The notes: generated from the letters alone by a model not told the origin. Counted from the stretch's first letter, positions 25,304 to 36,362 are shown. The stretch is DNA of 63,262 nucleotides from Burkholderiales bacterium (GCA_028872015.1 JAGWLO010000013.1:1-63262), one strand, 5' to 3'. Numbers and translations: made by a program.

Positions 25304-27301
25304 ATGAGCGCGGGCCAGCCCCTGAACGTCGACACCCTGTGGCAGATCGAGCGCATCGCCGGCCTGGCGCTGGCGCCCGACGGCGAGCGCGCGGTGTGCA
25401 CCGTCACCCGGCACTCGATGGACGAGAATCGGGGCGCCACCAGCCTGTGGCTGCTGCCCACGCGCCGCGCCGCGCCGCGGCGGCTGACCACGGGCGGCGA
25501 GCGGGACGGCCAGCCCGCGTGGTCGCCCACCGGCGAGCGCATCGCCTTCATCGCCCAGCGCGAGCAGCAGGGCTCGAAGGACGCCACGCCGCAGCTGTAC
25601 GTGATCGAGGCCGGCGGCGGCGAGGCCCGGCGCATGAGCCGCTTCGCCCCCGGCATCGAGGCCTTCAAGTGGCTGCCCGACGGCCGGCGCGTCGTCTTCA
25701 GCGCCTGGGTCTGGCCCGACCTGAAGGGCGCCGCGGCGCAGGCCCGGCGGCACCAGGCCTGGGGCGAGCGCCAGGACAGCGGCTACGCCACCGGCGAGGC
25801 CTTCTACCGCCACTTCGACCACAACCTGCCGCAGGGCCGCGTGCTGCACCTGCTGCTGCTCGAGCTGGCCAGCGGCCGCATCACCGACCTGTTCGAGGGC
25901 CGCCGGCACGAGCTGCCACGCGAGGGCCTGGGCAGCGACGCCTTCGACGTGCGGCCCGACGGCCGGCGCATCGCCTTCGTGCACGACCCGGCCCGGCAGG
26001 CGCTGTCGGGCAATCCGCAGGCGCTGTCCGAGATCGACCTGGCCAGCGGCCGCATCCGGGCCCTGGTGGACGACCCGGCCTGGGACTTCAACAGCCCGCG
26101 CTACAGCCCCGACGGCCGGTGCCTGGCCGCCACGGCCGCGCCCGTGGGCCGTGCCCACACGGCGCTGGCGCAGCTGGCCCTGGTGCGGCCCGGTCGCGGC
26201 TGGCAGGCGCTGGGCCAGGACTGGGACCATGACCTGATCGGCCCGCTGCGCTGGTCGGCCGACGGTGCCGGCGTGTACGGCCTGGCCGAAGAGCGCGGCC
26301 GCCGCCACCTCTGGCGCCACGACCTGGCCGCGGGTGGCTTCGCCATCGCCCACGAAGGCGGCTGGGTGCAGGGCTACGACCTGGCCGGCGACACCCTGGC
26401 CATCGCCACCGACAGTGCGCAGCACCCGGTGCAGGTGCTGGCACGCCGTGGCGGCGCAGCGCCGCAACGGCTGGAGCACTTCAATGACCGGCTGCTGGCG
26501 GGCGTGCGCCTGAGCCCGGTGCGCGAGCTCGAGATCCGGGGTGCCCTCGGCGAGCCGGTGCAGATGTGGCTGTTCATGCCGCCCGGCTTCGATCCGCGGC
26601 GCAAGCATCCGCTGATGCAGGTGATCCACGGCGGCCCCTACGCCGCCGCCGGCGACACCTGGGGCTACCGCTGGAACCCGCACGTGCTGGCCTCGCGCGG
26701 ACATGTGCTGGCGCAGGTCAACTACCACGGCTCGAGCGGCTTCGGCCACGCCTTCCGCCACAGCCTGATCGGGCGCCAGGGCGAGCTCGAGCTGCAGGAC
26801 ATCGAGGCCGGCACCGACTGGCTGCTGCAGCAGCGCTGGGCCGACCGCCGGCGCCTCGTGGCCACCGGCGGCAGCTACGGCGGCTTTCTGGTGGCGTGGA
26901 TGAACGGGCACGTTGCGGCCGGCCGCTACCGCGCCTACGTGTGCCACGCCGGCGTGTTCGACCGCATCGCCACCTTCAGCGCCGATTCGTACCCCACGCG
27001 GCCCAAGGACCTGGCCGCGCGCTACTGGGAAGACCTGCCGCGCGTGCTGGCGCAAAGCCCGCACGCCTTCGCCGGGCGGATGCAGACGCCGACGCTGGTG
27101 ATCCACGGCGCACGGGATTACCGCGTGCCCGACTGCAACGGCCTGGCCTACTACAACACGCTGAAGGCCCGCGGCGTCGGGGCCCGGCTGCTGTGGTTCC
27201 CGGACGAGAACCACTGGGTGCTGAAGCCGCGCAACTCGCGCCAGTGGTACGGTGAGTTCCTGGACTGGATCGAGCAACACACGCTGCAGGGGCCGCCGTG
27301 A
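25304..27301 (+). CDS. S9 family (prolyl oligopeptidase-like) peptidase
   Basis: 665 residues. The N-terminal part (about 1-400) is a WD40/TolB-like beta-propeller (AWSPTGERIAFIAQR, RYSPDGRCLAATAAP). The C-terminal alpha/beta-hydrolase domain has the nucleophile Ser524 in GGSYGGF, the Asp in VIHGARDYRVPDCN and the His in PDENHWVLKP, completing the triad. It is the acylaminoacyl-peptidase/dipeptidyl type. No signal peptide is seen, so it is probably cytoplasmic. It is preceded by a dehydrogenase gene 11 bp upstream; together they may recycle peptides to amino acids. Convergent with the thiolase gene. Confidence 0.88.
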   Translation: MSAGQPLNVDTLWQIERIAGLALAPDGERAVCTVTRHSMDENRGATSLWLLPTRRAAPRRLTTGGERDGQPAWSPTGERIAFIAQREQQGSKDATPQLYVIEAGGGEARRMSRFAPGIEAFKWLPDGRRVVFSAWVWPDLKGAAAQARRHQAWGERQDSGYATGEAFYRHFDHNLPQGRVLHLLLLELASGRITDLFEGRRHELPREGLGSDAFDVRPDGRRIAFVHDPARQALSGNPQALSEIDLASGRIRALVDDPAWDFNSPRYSPDGRCLAATAAPVGRAHTALAQLALVRPGRGWQALGQDWDHDLIGPLRWSADGAGVYGLAEERGRRHLWRHDLAAGGFAIAHEGGWVQGYDLAGDTLAIATDSAQHPVQVLARRGGAAPQRLEHFNDRLLAGVRLSPVRELEIRGALGEPVQMWLFMPPGFDPRRKHPLMQVIHGGPYAAAGDTWGYRWNPHVLASRGHVLAQVNYHGSSGFGHAFRHSLIGRQGELELQDIEAGTDWLLQQRWADRRRLVATGGSYGGFLVAWMNGHVAAGRYRAYVCHAGVFDRIATFSADSYPTRPKDLAARYWEDLPRVLAQSPHAFAGRMQTPTLVIHGARDYRVPDCNGLAYYNTLKARGVGARLLWFPDENHWVLKPRNSRQWYGEFLDWIEQHTLQGPP

Positions 27302-27467
27302 ACCTGCGGACGCCGGGGCCGGTCCCAACCCGGAAGTGCCGTCGTCGGCAGCACGCGCGTCCGCACCCAGGCCCGATCGCCGCCGGCGCGGTCGCGGGCG
27401 GCCGTTCCGCGGTCCGTCGGCGCGGCCGGCATGACGAGCCGAGGGCTGCCCCTGGGCGCCTCGGGGC

Positions 27468-28669
<1,202 letters not shown>

Positions 28670-28673
<4 letters not shown>

Positions 28674-29134
28674 GGGGTGGTCGGTTCGGTGCAGGGTGTC
28701 GGGGTCAGGTCGAACAGGCTCGTGGCGGTGAGGTCCAGCGTCTCCACCCCGGCCTGGTTGTGCAGCTGCCAACGCCAGCGCAGCACGCCCAGGTGGGGGC
28801 TGGACCGCGCGCGGCGCGCCTCCAGCACGGTGGCCGTCAGCCGCAGCGTGTCGCCCGGCCGCACCGGGTGAGGCCAGCGCACCCGCTCGAGGCCGGGCGA
28901 GGCGAACGACTCCGATCCTGCCAGAGCGCCATCGACGACCAGCCGCATTGCGATCGCGCAGGTGTGCCAGCCGCTGGCGATCAGGCCACCGAAGCGACCC
29001 CGCCGCGCGGCCGCCGGGTCGGTGTGGAACCACTGCGGGTCGTGGCGCGCCGCGAAGTCGACGATCTCGTCCTCGTGGACGGTGCGGGGGCCGAGGCGCA
29101 GCACGCTGCCGGCGGTGAACTGCTCGAAGCGCAT
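28670..29134 (-). CDS. MaoC-like (R)-specific hydratase/dehydratase
   Basis: 154 residues, a hot-dog-fold MaoC protein. The active-site segment is FAARHDPQWFHTDPAAARRGRFGGLIASGWHT. It would hydrate an enoyl-CoA. In the benzoate operon it lies between paaH and the thiolase, where an enoyl-CoA hydratase is required for the 3,4-dehydroadipyl-CoA chain. It may replace the crotonase whose remnant is at 30674-30805. Stereochemistry is a concern, since MaoC enzymes often give the (R)-alcohol while PaaH usually takes the (S)-form. Confidence 0.85.
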
Positions 29135-29153
29135 GGCGCGGCGTCGGGGCGCG

Positions 29154-30677
29154 TCAGCCGGCCGCCAGCCGGCGACGCAGCCAGGGGCTGACGCGGTAGC
29201 GCTCGCCGCGGTACGTGGCGTCGAGCGCCTGCACGATGGCGACGACGCGCGCGGCGCCCAGCGCCGCCAGCCACTCGAAGGGGCCGGCCGGGTAGTTCAG
29301 GCCGAGCTTCATCGCGGCGTCAGCGCCGTCCTCGGTGCACACGCCCTGCAGCACGGCGTCGGCGGCCTCGTTGACGAGCATCGCCACGGTGCGTGCCACC
29401 ACCAGACCCGGGGTGTCCTGGAGCGACAGCGGCGTGAAGCCCAGCGCCTGCAGCCAGGCCGGGGCGGCTGCGCGCCAGGCCGGCGACGCGCCGGCGCTCA
29501 CCGCGTACGCCAGCGCCGTGCCCGGTGCGGCGGGCTGCACCAGCGGGTGGTCGAACACGGCCACGTCGGCAACGCCCGCCGCGGCTGCGACCTCGTGCGC
29601 CGGGCGGCCGTCGGTCAATGCCAGCCGTGCGTCGTCGATCTCCAAGCCCGTCCAGCCGCTGCCGCGCTTGCGCGCCGGCGGCGGGCCGGTGTCGGCCAGC
29701 GCGGCGGTGGCCGCGGCGTGCAGGCTGTCGGCCAGGGGGCCTTCGCCGTGCACGGCCGCGGCGCGCGGCCGGGGTGGCGCGAGCCGGGGGGGCGTGGCGA
29801 GGGCCGGGGCGCCTTGCGGGTAGCGGTAGAAGCCGCGGCCTGTCTTGCGGCCCAGCAGCCCGCCGTCGACCATCTCGCGCTGCACCAGCGAGGGCCCGAA
29901 GCGCCGGTCGAAGAAGTTGGCCTCGAACACCGACTGCGTCACGGCGAAGTTGGTGTCGTGACCGATCAGGTCCATCAGCTCGCACGGCCCCATGCGAAAA
30001 CCTGCAGCCTTCAGGCCGGAGTCGAGCGCGGCGGGCGCGGCCGCCTGCTCGTGCAGCAGCGCCAGTGTCTCGGCGTAGTACGGCCGCGCGATGCGGTTGA
30101 CGATGAAGCCCGGCGTGCTCCTCGCGTGCACCGGCACCTTGCCCCAGGCGCGGGCCAGCGCGAAGATGGCCTCGGCCACTGCAGGCTCGGTGGCCAGTCC
30201 GCTGACGACCTCGACCAGCCTCATCAGCGGCACCGGGTTGAAGAAGTGCATGCCGACCAGCCGCCCGGGGTGGCGCAAGCCGTTGGCGATGGCCGTGATG
30301 CTGATCGACGAGGTATTGGTGGCCAGCACCGCCGATTCGCCGACCAGGCCTTCGAGCTCGCGGAACAGCGTGCGCTTGGCCTCGAGCTGCTCGACGATGG
30401 CCTCGACGACCAGCGCCGCGCCGGCGGCCTGCGCCAGCGTCTCGGCGGGGGTGACGCGCGACAGCGTGGCCTGCACCGCGTCGGCTGCGAGCCGGCCCTT
30501 GCTGACCAGGCCGTCGAGCGTCGCGGCCAGCCGCTGCCGGGCCTCGGCAGCGGCGCCTGGGCGCAGGTCGAACAGCCACACCGGGTGGCCGGCCTGCGCC
30601 GCCACCTGCGCGATGCCCGCCCCCATGATGCCGGCGCCGACCACCAGCACCGGGGCGTTCTGCAGCGAGAGGTTCAT
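29154..30677 (-). CDS. paaH: 3-hydroxyacyl-CoA dehydrogenase (PaaH/PaaC-like)
   Basis: 507 residues. It oxidises 3-hydroxyadipyl-CoA to 3-oxoadipyl-CoA with NAD+. The N-terminal Rossmann domain reads VLVVGAGIMGAGIAQVAAQAG, with ATNTSSISITAIANGLRHPG and HFFNPVPLMRLVEVVSG (catalytic His). The two C-terminal HCDH domains follow (GFIVNRIARPYYAE, FRMGPCELMDLIGHD), and a duplicated C-terminal segment (GLVVARTVAMLVNEAADAV) gives the long PaaH form. The start overlaps the stop of the short crotonase-like ORF as ATGA. Confidence 0.93.
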   Translation of the reverse strand: MNLSLQNAPVLVVGAGIMGAGIAQVAAQAGHPVWLFDLRPGAAAEARQRLAATLDGLVSKGRLAADAVQATLSRVTPAETLAQAAGAALVVEAIVEQLEAKRTLFRELEGLVGESAVLATNTSSISITAIANGLRHPGRLVGMHFFNPVPLMRLVEVVSGLATEPAVAEAIFALARAWGKVPVHARSTPGFIVNRIARPYYAETLALLHEQAAAPAALDSGLKAAGFRMGPCELMDLIGHDTNFAVTQSVFEANFFDRRFGPSLVQREMVDGGLLGRKTGRGFYRYPQGAPALATPPRLAPPRPRAAAVHGEGPLADSLHAAATAALADTGPPPARKRGSGWTGLEIDDARLALTDGRPAHEVAAAAGVADVAVFDHPLVQPAAPGTALAYAVSAGASPAWRAAAPAWLQALGFTPLSLQDTPGLVVARTVAMLVNEAADAVLQGVCTEDGADAAMKLGLNYPAGPFEWLAALGAARVVAIVQALDATYRGERYRVSPWLRRRLAAG

Positions 30678-30805
30678 GCCCGGGGCCTCCAGTTCGCGGG
30701 CCGCCGGCTCCGGAAGGCGGCCAAGCCTGCGTGCGCCTTGCGGGTGCCGCGCAGGTGCCGCGCAGGTGCGCGGCGGGTCAGCGCCCGTGTGTCGTGCGAG
30801 GTCAC
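30674..30805 (-). pseudogene. 43-codon ORF, probable remnant of an enoyl-CoA hydratase (crotonase)
   Basis: A GTG at 30805 begins one base after the boxA stop, and the frame closes with TGA overlapping the paaH ATG. The end reads KAHAGLAAFRSRRPANW, which resembles the ending of crotonase proteins (G(x)AAF(x)xRRP near the last residues). The front (SHDTRALTRRAPARHLRG) also looks crotonase-like but the middle of about 220 residues is absent. The tight coupling at both ends suggests an in-frame internal deletion of a real operon gene. Confidence in the family is limited because the match is short. Confidence 0.4.
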
Positions 30806-30806
30806 T

Positions 30807-32108
30807 TCAGTAGGTCTCCAGGTGCAGGCGGCCCTCGCGGCGCAGCGCCGCGCCCACGGAGTCCCAGTCCAGACCGGCCTGGGTGGCGACGTCGCGCAGC
30901 GCCAGCACGACGCCCTCTTCCATCGCCTTCAGTCCGCAGACGTAGAAATAGGCGTTCGGGTCGGTCAGCAGCACCGCGAGGTCGGCGGCGCGTTCGCGCA
31001 TCCGGTCCTGCACGTAGGTCTTCGGCTGCCCGGCGGCGCGGCTGAATGCGAAGTTGATGTCGATGAAGTCCTTCGGCAGGTTCTGCAGCGGGCCGAAGTA
31101 GGGCAGTTCCTCCTTCGTGCGGGCGCCGAAGAACAGCATCAGCTTGCCGCCCTCGAACTTGCCGGATGCGCGCAGCCGGCGCCGCCACTCGGTCATGGCG
31201 CGCATCGGGGCGCTGCCGGTGCCGGTGCAGATCATCACGAGGTGGCTCTTCGGGTGGTTCGGCATCAGGAAGCTGGTGCCGAAGGGGCCGATCACCTGCA
31301 CCGTGTCGCCGACCTTCAGGTCGCACAAGAAGTTGCTGGCGACGCCGCGCACCGGCAGGCCCTGGTGGTCCTCGAGCACGCGCTTGATCGTCAGCGAGAC
31401 GTTGTTGTAGCTCGGCCGCTCGCCGTTGCGCGGGCTGGCCACCGAGTACTGGCGGGCGTGGTGCGGCCGGCCTGCGGCGTCGACGCCGGGCGGGACGATC
31501 CCGATCGACTGGCCCTCGAGCACCGGGAACGGCATCGCGCCGAAGTCGAGCACGAGGTGGTGCGTGTCGTAGTCGCTGCCGACCTCGGTGACGCGCACGT
31601 TGCCGGCCACGGTGGCGGTGATCGACTTCGCGGCCGCCTTCGGCCCGTAGAGGTTCGTGTACGGGTGTGCCGCCGACCACGGCGGCAGCGCGGCACCGTA
31701 CTGCGCGCTGTTGAAGGCCGTCTCGCCCGACGCGCCGGCGGTCAGGGCCGGGTTGGGGGCGGTGGCTGTCGGCGCAGCTTCGGCCGGGGCGTCGATGCCC
31801 GCCGGCGGCGCCCCGCCAGCCGCGGCGAGCTCGGCCGGCGACAGCTCGGCCGGCAGCACGTCCCAGCCCAGCTGTTCCTCGACGCCGTAGGTGCGGGTCC
31901 GCGGCACCGTGCGCCAGTTGTCGATGCTGCCGGTCGGGCAAGGCGGCACGCAGGCCATGCACAGGTTGCACTTGTCGGCATCGACGACGTAGTTGCGCGC
32001 GTCGTGGGTGATCGCACCCACCGGGCAGGTGGCCTCGCAGGTGTTGCAGCGGATGCAGATCTCGGGGTCGATCAGGTGCTGCTGGAAGACGGTGGCCACC
32101 ATGTCCAT
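30807..32108 (-). CDS. boxA: Benzoyl-CoA 2,3-epoxidase reductase component BoxA
   Basis: 433 residues. Two 4Fe-4S ferredoxin clusters sit at the N-terminus ([16 protein letters not shown] and [17 protein letters not shown]). An FNR-like flavin/NADPH domain follows ([41 protein letters not shown]). An Ala/Pro-rich linker lies between. BoxA passes electrons from NADPH to BoxB for O2-dependent epoxidation of benzoyl-CoA in the cytoplasm. It follows boxB after 10 bp and lies directly before the crotonase remnant. Confidence 0.96.
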   Translation of the reverse strand: MDMVATVFQQHLIDPEICIRCNTCEATCPVGAITHDARNYVVDADKCNLCMACVPPCPTGSIDNWRTVPRTRTYGVEEQLGWDVLPAELSPAELAAAGGAPPAGIDAPAEAAPTATAPNPALTAGASGETAFNSAQYGAALPPWSAAHPYTNLYGPKAAAKSITATVAGNVRVTEVGSDYDTHHLVLDFGAMPFPVLEGQSIGIVPPGVDAAGRPHHARQYSVASPRNGERPSYNNVSLTIKRVLEDHQGLPVRGVASNFLCDLKVGDTVQVIGPFGTSFLMPNHPKSHLVMICTGTGSAPMRAMTEWRRRLRASGKFEGGKLMLFFGARTKEELPYFGPLQNLPKDFIDINFAFSRAAGQPKTYVQDRMRERAADLAVLLTDPNAYFYVCGLKAMEEGVVLALRDVATQAGLDWDSVGAALRREGRLHLETY

Positions 32109-32118
32109 GGTCGCGCCC

Positions 32119-33546
32119 TCAGTTGAAGCGGACGTACTCGAAGTCGACCGGCTGGCGGTTGATGCCCATCACCGGCGGGGCGATCCAGTTGGCGAACTTG
32201 CCCGGCTCGACGACGCGGCCCATCAGGCTGGCGACGAAGGCGCGGTCCTGTGCGCTGGGCAGCCACTGGTCGACATGGGCGTTCCAATCCGCCTCGCTGA
32301 CGACTTCGCCGTTGGGCGCCACCTTCACGCCGGCCAGCGCGCCGATGTTGCGGTGGAAGGCCTTGTGCGGCGTCTTCAGGCGGAACGGGATGCCCGCCTT
32401 CTCGATGAGCTTGTTCCAGCGCTCGACGCCGGCGATCGAGTCCTTGATGTAGTCGTCGCGCAGCACCTCGTTCAACGCATTCAGCATCGGCACCTCCTTC
32501 TCCACGAGGCGGCCGTCCCTGGCTTGCAGCACCCGGTAGCTCTGACCCTTGAGCACATGGTCGTCGGCGCGCTTGCCTTCCTCATAGCGGCCCTTCAGCC
32601 CGGTGGAATAGAACGTCGCGGCGTTGCTCGACTCGTCGGCGCCGAACAGGTCGATCGTCACGCTGAAGTGGAAGTTCAGGTAGCGCTGCAGCGTCGGCAG
32701 GTCGATCACGCCGGCCTGGCGCAGGCGCTGGGGGTCGTCGGTCTTCAGTTCGTTCATCACCTGGCAGCTGCGGTTGATGACGCGGCCCACGCCGGACTCG
32801 CCCACGAACATGTGGTGCGCCTCTTCCGTCAGCATGAACTTCGTGGTGCGGGCCAGCGGGTCGAAGCTGCTCTCGGCCAGCGCGCAGAGCTGGAACTTGC
32901 CGTCGCGGTCGGTGAAGTAGGTGAACATGAAGAACGACAGCCAGTCGGGCGTGGGCTCGTTGAACGCCTGCAGGATGCGCGGGTTGTCCTGCTGGCCGCT
33001 GCGGCGCTCGAGCAGCGCCTCGCCTTCCTCTCGGCCGTCGCGACCGAAGTACCTGTGCAGCAGGTAGACCATGGCCCAGAGATGGCGGCCTTCCTCGACG
33101 TTGACCTGGAACAGGTTGCGCAGGTCGTACTGGCTCGGCGCGGTCAGGCCCAGGTGGCGCTGCTGCTCCACGCTGGCCGGCTCGGTGTCGCCCTGCGTCA
33201 CGATGATGCGGCGCAGGTTGGCGCGGTACTCGCCGGGCACGTCCTGCCAGGCGTGCTCGCCCTTGTGGTCGCCGAAGTGGATCTTGCGGTCCTTCTCGGC
33301 CGGATTCAGGAAGATGCCCCAGCGGTACTCGGGCATCTTGACAAAGCCGAACTGGGCCCAGCCGGACGGGTCGACGCTGACCGCCGTGCGCAGGTAGACG
33401 TCGAAGTCCTGGCTGCCGTCCGGTCCCATGTCGTTCCACCAGCTCAGGTAGTTCGGCTGCCACTGCTCGAGCGCGCGTTGCAGCGTGCGGTCCTCGGCGA
33501 GGTTGACGTTGTTCGGGATCTTGTCGGCGTAGTTGATGGCGCTCAT
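32119..33546 (-). CDS. boxB: Benzoyl-CoA 2,3-epoxidase oxygenase component BoxB
   Basis: 475 residues, the class I diiron oxygenase that makes 2,3-epoxybenzoyl-CoA. The opening [20 protein letters not shown] and [20 protein letters not shown] are highly conserved among BoxB proteins. Carboxylate and histidine iron ligands fit in [13 protein letters not shown] and [13 protein letters not shown]. It is the second gene of the boxCBA operon, 28 bp after boxC and 10 bp before boxA. Confidence 0.96.
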   Translation of the reverse strand: MSAINYADKIPNNVNLAEDRTLQRALEQWQPNYLSWWNDMGPDGSQDFDVYLRTAVSVDPSGWAQFGFVKMPEYRWGIFLNPAEKDRKIHFGDHKGEHAWQDVPGEYRANLRRIIVTQGDTEPASVEQQRHLGLTAPSQYDLRNLFQVNVEEGRHLWAMVYLLHRYFGRDGREEGEALLERRSGQQDNPRILQAFNEPTPDWLSFFMFTYFTDRDGKFQLCALAESSFDPLARTTKFMLTEEAHHMFVGESGVGRVINRSCQVMNELKTDDPQRLRQAGVIDLPTLQRYLNFHFSVTIDLFGADESSNAATFYSTGLKGRYEEGKRADDHVLKGQSYRVLQARDGRLVEKEVPMLNALNEVLRDDYIKDSIAGVERWNKLIEKAGIPFRLKTPHKAFHRNIGALAGVKVAPNGEVVSEADWNAHVDQWLPSAQDRAFVASLMGRVVEPGKFANWIAPPVMGINRQPVDFEYVRFN

Positions 33547-33574
33547 GCTGTGTGCTCCACGTGATCGTTGATGT

Positions 33575-35242
33575 TCAAACCCGGTTCCAGTCGAAGGCGG
33601 CCTTGTCGCCTTTGCCGTAGACCTTCAGCGCACCCTTCTCGCCGACGGCGTTGGGGCGCTGGAAGATCCAGTTCTGCCAGGCCGTCAGGCGGCCGAAGAC
33701 GCGGGTGGCCATCGTCTCGCGGCCGTTGAAGCGCAGGTTGGCCTCCATGCCGGTCAGCGCGTCGGGGCTCATCGCGACGCGCTCCTCGATGGCGATGCGC
33801 GTCTCGTCGGCCCAGTCGATGTCGTCGGGGTTGCTCGTGACCAGGCCCAGGGCGAACGCGGCGTCGGCGTCCAGCGGCGTGCCCAGCGTCGCGCGCACCG
33901 CGCCGAGGGCGGCCTCGTCGTCGTAGAAGCGGCGCTGCAGGCGCGACTGCGCGGTGGCCATCGGGTAGGTGCCGAAGTTCAGCGTGCTGACCGCGATGCG
34001 GGGCGTCTTCGCCGCGTCGTCGGGCAGCATCAGCATGTAGCTGCGGTCGCAGGCCAGGGCCAGCTCGAGCAGCGTGCCGGCGAAGCACGAGCCCGGCTCG
34101 ATCAGCGCGTACAGGCTGCGCGAGGACAGGTCCAGCCGGCTGAAGGTGCGGCGCAGGTAGCCGATGGTCTCGCGCACCAGCCAGTGGCCCTGCAGCGCGG
34201 CCAGCGTCTGGTCCAGCGCCAGCGCGGCGCCGACCTCGCCCTCCGTCCGGACCAGCCACATGCCGATTTCGGGCTCGTTCGTGCGCATCTGCAGGATCGC
34301 GTCCTCCAGCTCGCGGCACATCGCCAGCGGGTACCAGGCGTCGCCGAGCGCCTCGATGCCGGTGGCGTCGGTGGGCTGCGCGCCGGATTCGGAGGACGGT
34401 CCCTTCACCGTGAAGACGGCCGTGCGCCGGGCGCGGTCGATCTCGACGCTGACGTGGCCGTAGCGCAGCGCGTCAGCCTCGGTCGTGCGCTGCAGCGGCG
34501 TGAGCGTCACGCCGCGCGCGTCGGCCGGGCGGTCGCTCCGCGCGGCCAGCTGCAGCGCCCGCTCCTGCACGCGGGCGGCGAACTGCGCCGGCTTGGCGAT
34601 CTCGTCGACCAGGCGCCAGTCCTTGGCCTTCTGGCCGCGCACGCCCTCGTTGGTGGTGCAGAAGATGTCGGCCAGGTCGTGGCGCACCTTGCGCTTGTCG
34701 GTCACGCGGGTCAGGCCGCCGGTGCCGGGCAGCACGCCCAGCAGCGGCACCTCGGGCAGGCTCACGGCGCTGGAACGGTCGTCCACGAGGATGATCTCGT
34801 CGCAGGCCAGCGCCAGCTCGTAGCCACCCCCGGCGCAGGCACCGTTGACGGCGGCCAGGAACTTCAGGCCGCCGTGCTGCGACGAGTCTTCCAGGCCGTT
34901 GCGCGTCTCGTTGGTGAACTTGCAGAAGTTCACCTTCCACGCGTGGCTGCTGACGCCCAGCATGAAGATGTTGGCGCCCGAGCAGAACACCTTCTCCTTC
35001 GCGCTGGTGACGACCACCGTGCGCACTTCGGGGTGCTCGAAGCGGATGCGGTTGATGGCGTCGTTCAGCTCGATGTCGACGCCCAGGTCGTAGCTGTTGA
35101 GCTTGAGCTTGTAGCCGGGGCGCAGGCCGCCGTGCTCGTCGAAGTCGGCCGCGAGCGTCGCGACGGGCCCCTCGAAGCTGAGCTTCCAGTGCCGGTATTG
35201 CGAGGGATGGGTTCGGTATTCGACGCGAAGGTCTGGGCTCAC
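33575..35242 (-). CDS. boxC: 2,3-epoxybenzoyl-CoA dihydrolase BoxC
   Basis: 555 residues from the GTG at 35242, which has a GGAG Shine-Dalgarno 8 bp upstream; this gives the family's normal length. An in-frame TTG at 35284 lies inside the operator and is rejected. Crotonase fold with KEKVFCSGANIFMLGVSSHAWKV and AAVNGACAGGGYELALACD, plus a second, degenerate crotonase half. It opens the ring of the epoxide with two waters, releasing formate and 3,4-dehydroadipyl-CoA semialdehyde. It is the first gene of the operon and lies 33 bp behind a good promoter. Confidence 0.95.
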   Translation of the reverse strand: MSPDLRVEYRTHPSQYRHWKLSFEGPVATLAADFDEHGGLRPGYKLKLNSYDLGVDIELNDAINRIRFEHPEVRTVVVTSAKEKVFCSGANIFMLGVSSHAWKVNFCKFTNETRNGLEDSSQHGGLKFLAAVNGACAGGGYELALACDEIILVDDRSSAVSLPEVPLLGVLPGTGGLTRVTDKRKVRHDLADIFCTTNEGVRGQKAKDWRLVDEIAKPAQFAARVQERALQLAARSDRPADARGVTLTPLQRTTEADALRYGHVSVEIDRARRTAVFTVKGPSSESGAQPTDATGIEALGDAWYPLAMCRELEDAILQMRTNEPEIGMWLVRTEGEVGAALALDQTLAALQGHWLVRETIGYLRRTFSRLDLSSRSLYALIEPGSCFAGTLLELALACDRSYMLMLPDDAAKTPRIAVSTLNFGTYPMATAQSRLQRRFYDDEAALGAVRATLGTPLDADAAFALGLVTSNPDDIDWADETRIAIEERVAMSPDALTGMEANLRFNGRETMATRVFGRLTAWQNWIFQRPNAVGEKGALKVYGKGDKAAFDWNRV

Positions 35243-35281
35243 GGCGGTCTCCAGGAGTAGGTGCAGTTCAGTCGGCTGCGA

Positions 35282-35317
35282 CAATATGAATCATATTGCG
35301 TGTTCTGCGGACGTCAA
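35282..35317 (-). promoter_or_regulatory. boxC promoter overlapped by a palindromic operator
   Basis: On the minus strand TTGACG (35317-35312), a 16-bp spacer and TATGAT (35295-35290) form a sigma-70-type promoter. The -10 lies inside the near-perfect palindrome CAATATGAATCATATTG (35282-35298; 8-bp arms around one base). A repressor bound here would block the polymerase. Just upstream is a second small dyad, GCAC-TTTG-GTGC, at 35327-35338. BoxR is the likely ligand. Confidence 0.65.
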
Positions 35318-35345
35318 CTAAAACATGCACTTTGGTGCCTAGTGT

Positions 35346-36362
35346 TTACGCGGGGATCTGCAACGCGCTGCGCACCACCCGGCGCAGTTCCTGGAACGTG
35401 CGATCCAGCGGTCGGGCGCTGGTGTCGACGTGGAACTCCGCCTTCGAATAGAAGGGTCGGCGTCCGGTGAGGATGGAGCGCAGGTCGTCCATGGCCTCGC
35501 TGCTGGCGGCCATCGGTCGGGTGTCGCCCTGCGCCGTGACGCGCCGCATGTGGTCCTCGGGCGTGGCCTGCAGCCACACCGTGGTGCAGTGCGCCAGCAG
35601 CAGGTTGAAGGTGGCCGGGTCGGAGACGATGCCGCCGGGCGTGGCAATCACCACCTCCGGGTAGATCTGGATCGCCTCTTCCAGCGCGCGGCGCTCGTAG
35701 CGTCGGTACGCGTTCTGGCCGTAGAGGTTCTGGATCTCGCCGACGCTGCAGCCGGCGAACTTCTCGATCTCGCGGCTGAGTTCGATGAATGGGTAGCCCA
35801 GGTCCTCGGCGAGCATCGCGCCCAGCGTGGACTTGCCCGCACCGCGCAGCCCCACCAGCGCGATGCAGGCGCTGCGCGCCTTGCCGCCGCTGGCATGGTC
35901 GCCGCCGGTGCCCAGCATCTCGCCGATGGCGGCGCGCACGCGGCGCAGCGTGGCCTCGTCGCGCTCCTCGAGCAGCTCGCGGATCAGCAGCCATTCCGGC
36001 GAGTTCGTCGTCACGTCGCCCAGCAGCTCGGCCAGCGAGCATTGCAGCGCCTGCGCCACTTGCAGCAGGATCAGGATCGAGGCGTTGCCGACGCCGTATT
36101 CCAGGTTCGCCAGGTGGCGCTCGGAGACCTCGGTGGCCAGCGACAGCGCCTTGCGCGTCATGCCGCGGCGCGCGCGCAGCGAGCGCACCCGCTCGCCGAG
36201 CGCCACCAGGAACGGGTGCTTGGCCGGCGAGCCGGCCAGACCCGCCTCGGGCAGCCCGGGGGGCGCCATGCCCTGCGACGCCTCGGCACCGCGCCCGGCT
36301 GCGGTGTCCGGCCCGGCGTCGGTCGGTGTTAACCCGGTAGGTAGCAATATAGTGCTTGACAT
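35346..36362 (-). CDS. boxR: BoxR/BzdR-type benzoyl-CoA-responsive regulator (HTH plus shikimate-kinase-like domain)
   Basis: Up to 338 residues. An HTH_3 (Cro/cI) domain lies around 50-110 (LGERVRSLRARRGMTRKALSLATEVSERHLANLEYG). A shikimate-kinase-like domain follows from about 165 with P-loop GLRGAGKSTLGAMLAEDLGYP; in BzdR/BoxR it has lost kinase activity and binds benzoyl-CoA. The start is uncertain: the ATG at 36362 overlaps the divergent promoter, and the ATG at 36269 gives 307 residues, closer to known BoxR/BzdR lengths. It represses the box genes until benzoyl-CoA is bound, by family analogy. Confidence 0.92.
   Translation of the reverse strand: MSSTILLPTGLTPTDAGPDTAAGRGAEASQGMAPPGLPEAGLAGSPAKHPFLVALGERVRSLRARRGMTRKALSLATEVSERHLANLEYGVGNASILILLQVAQALQCSLAELLGDVTTNSPEWLLIRELLEERDEATLRRVRAAIGEMLGTGGDHASGGKARSACIALVGLRGAGKSTLGAMLAEDLGYPFIELSREIEKFAGCSVGEIQNLYGQNAYRRYERRALEEAIQIYPEVVIATPGGIVSDPATFNLLLAHCTTVWLQATPEDHMRRVTAQGDTRPMAASSEAMDDLRSILTGRRPFYSKAEFHVDTSARPLDRTFQELRRVVRSALQIPA

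Noticed and set aside
27302..27467. A small gene between the S9 peptidase and thiolase genes
   Set aside because: Only Arg/Pro-rich frames without start signals; a 166-bp convergent gap with no feature I can support.
35243..35284. TTG start at 35284 for BoxC
   Set aside because: It lies in the operator and has no Shine-Dalgarno; the GTG at 35242 has GGAG at good distance and gives the normal length.
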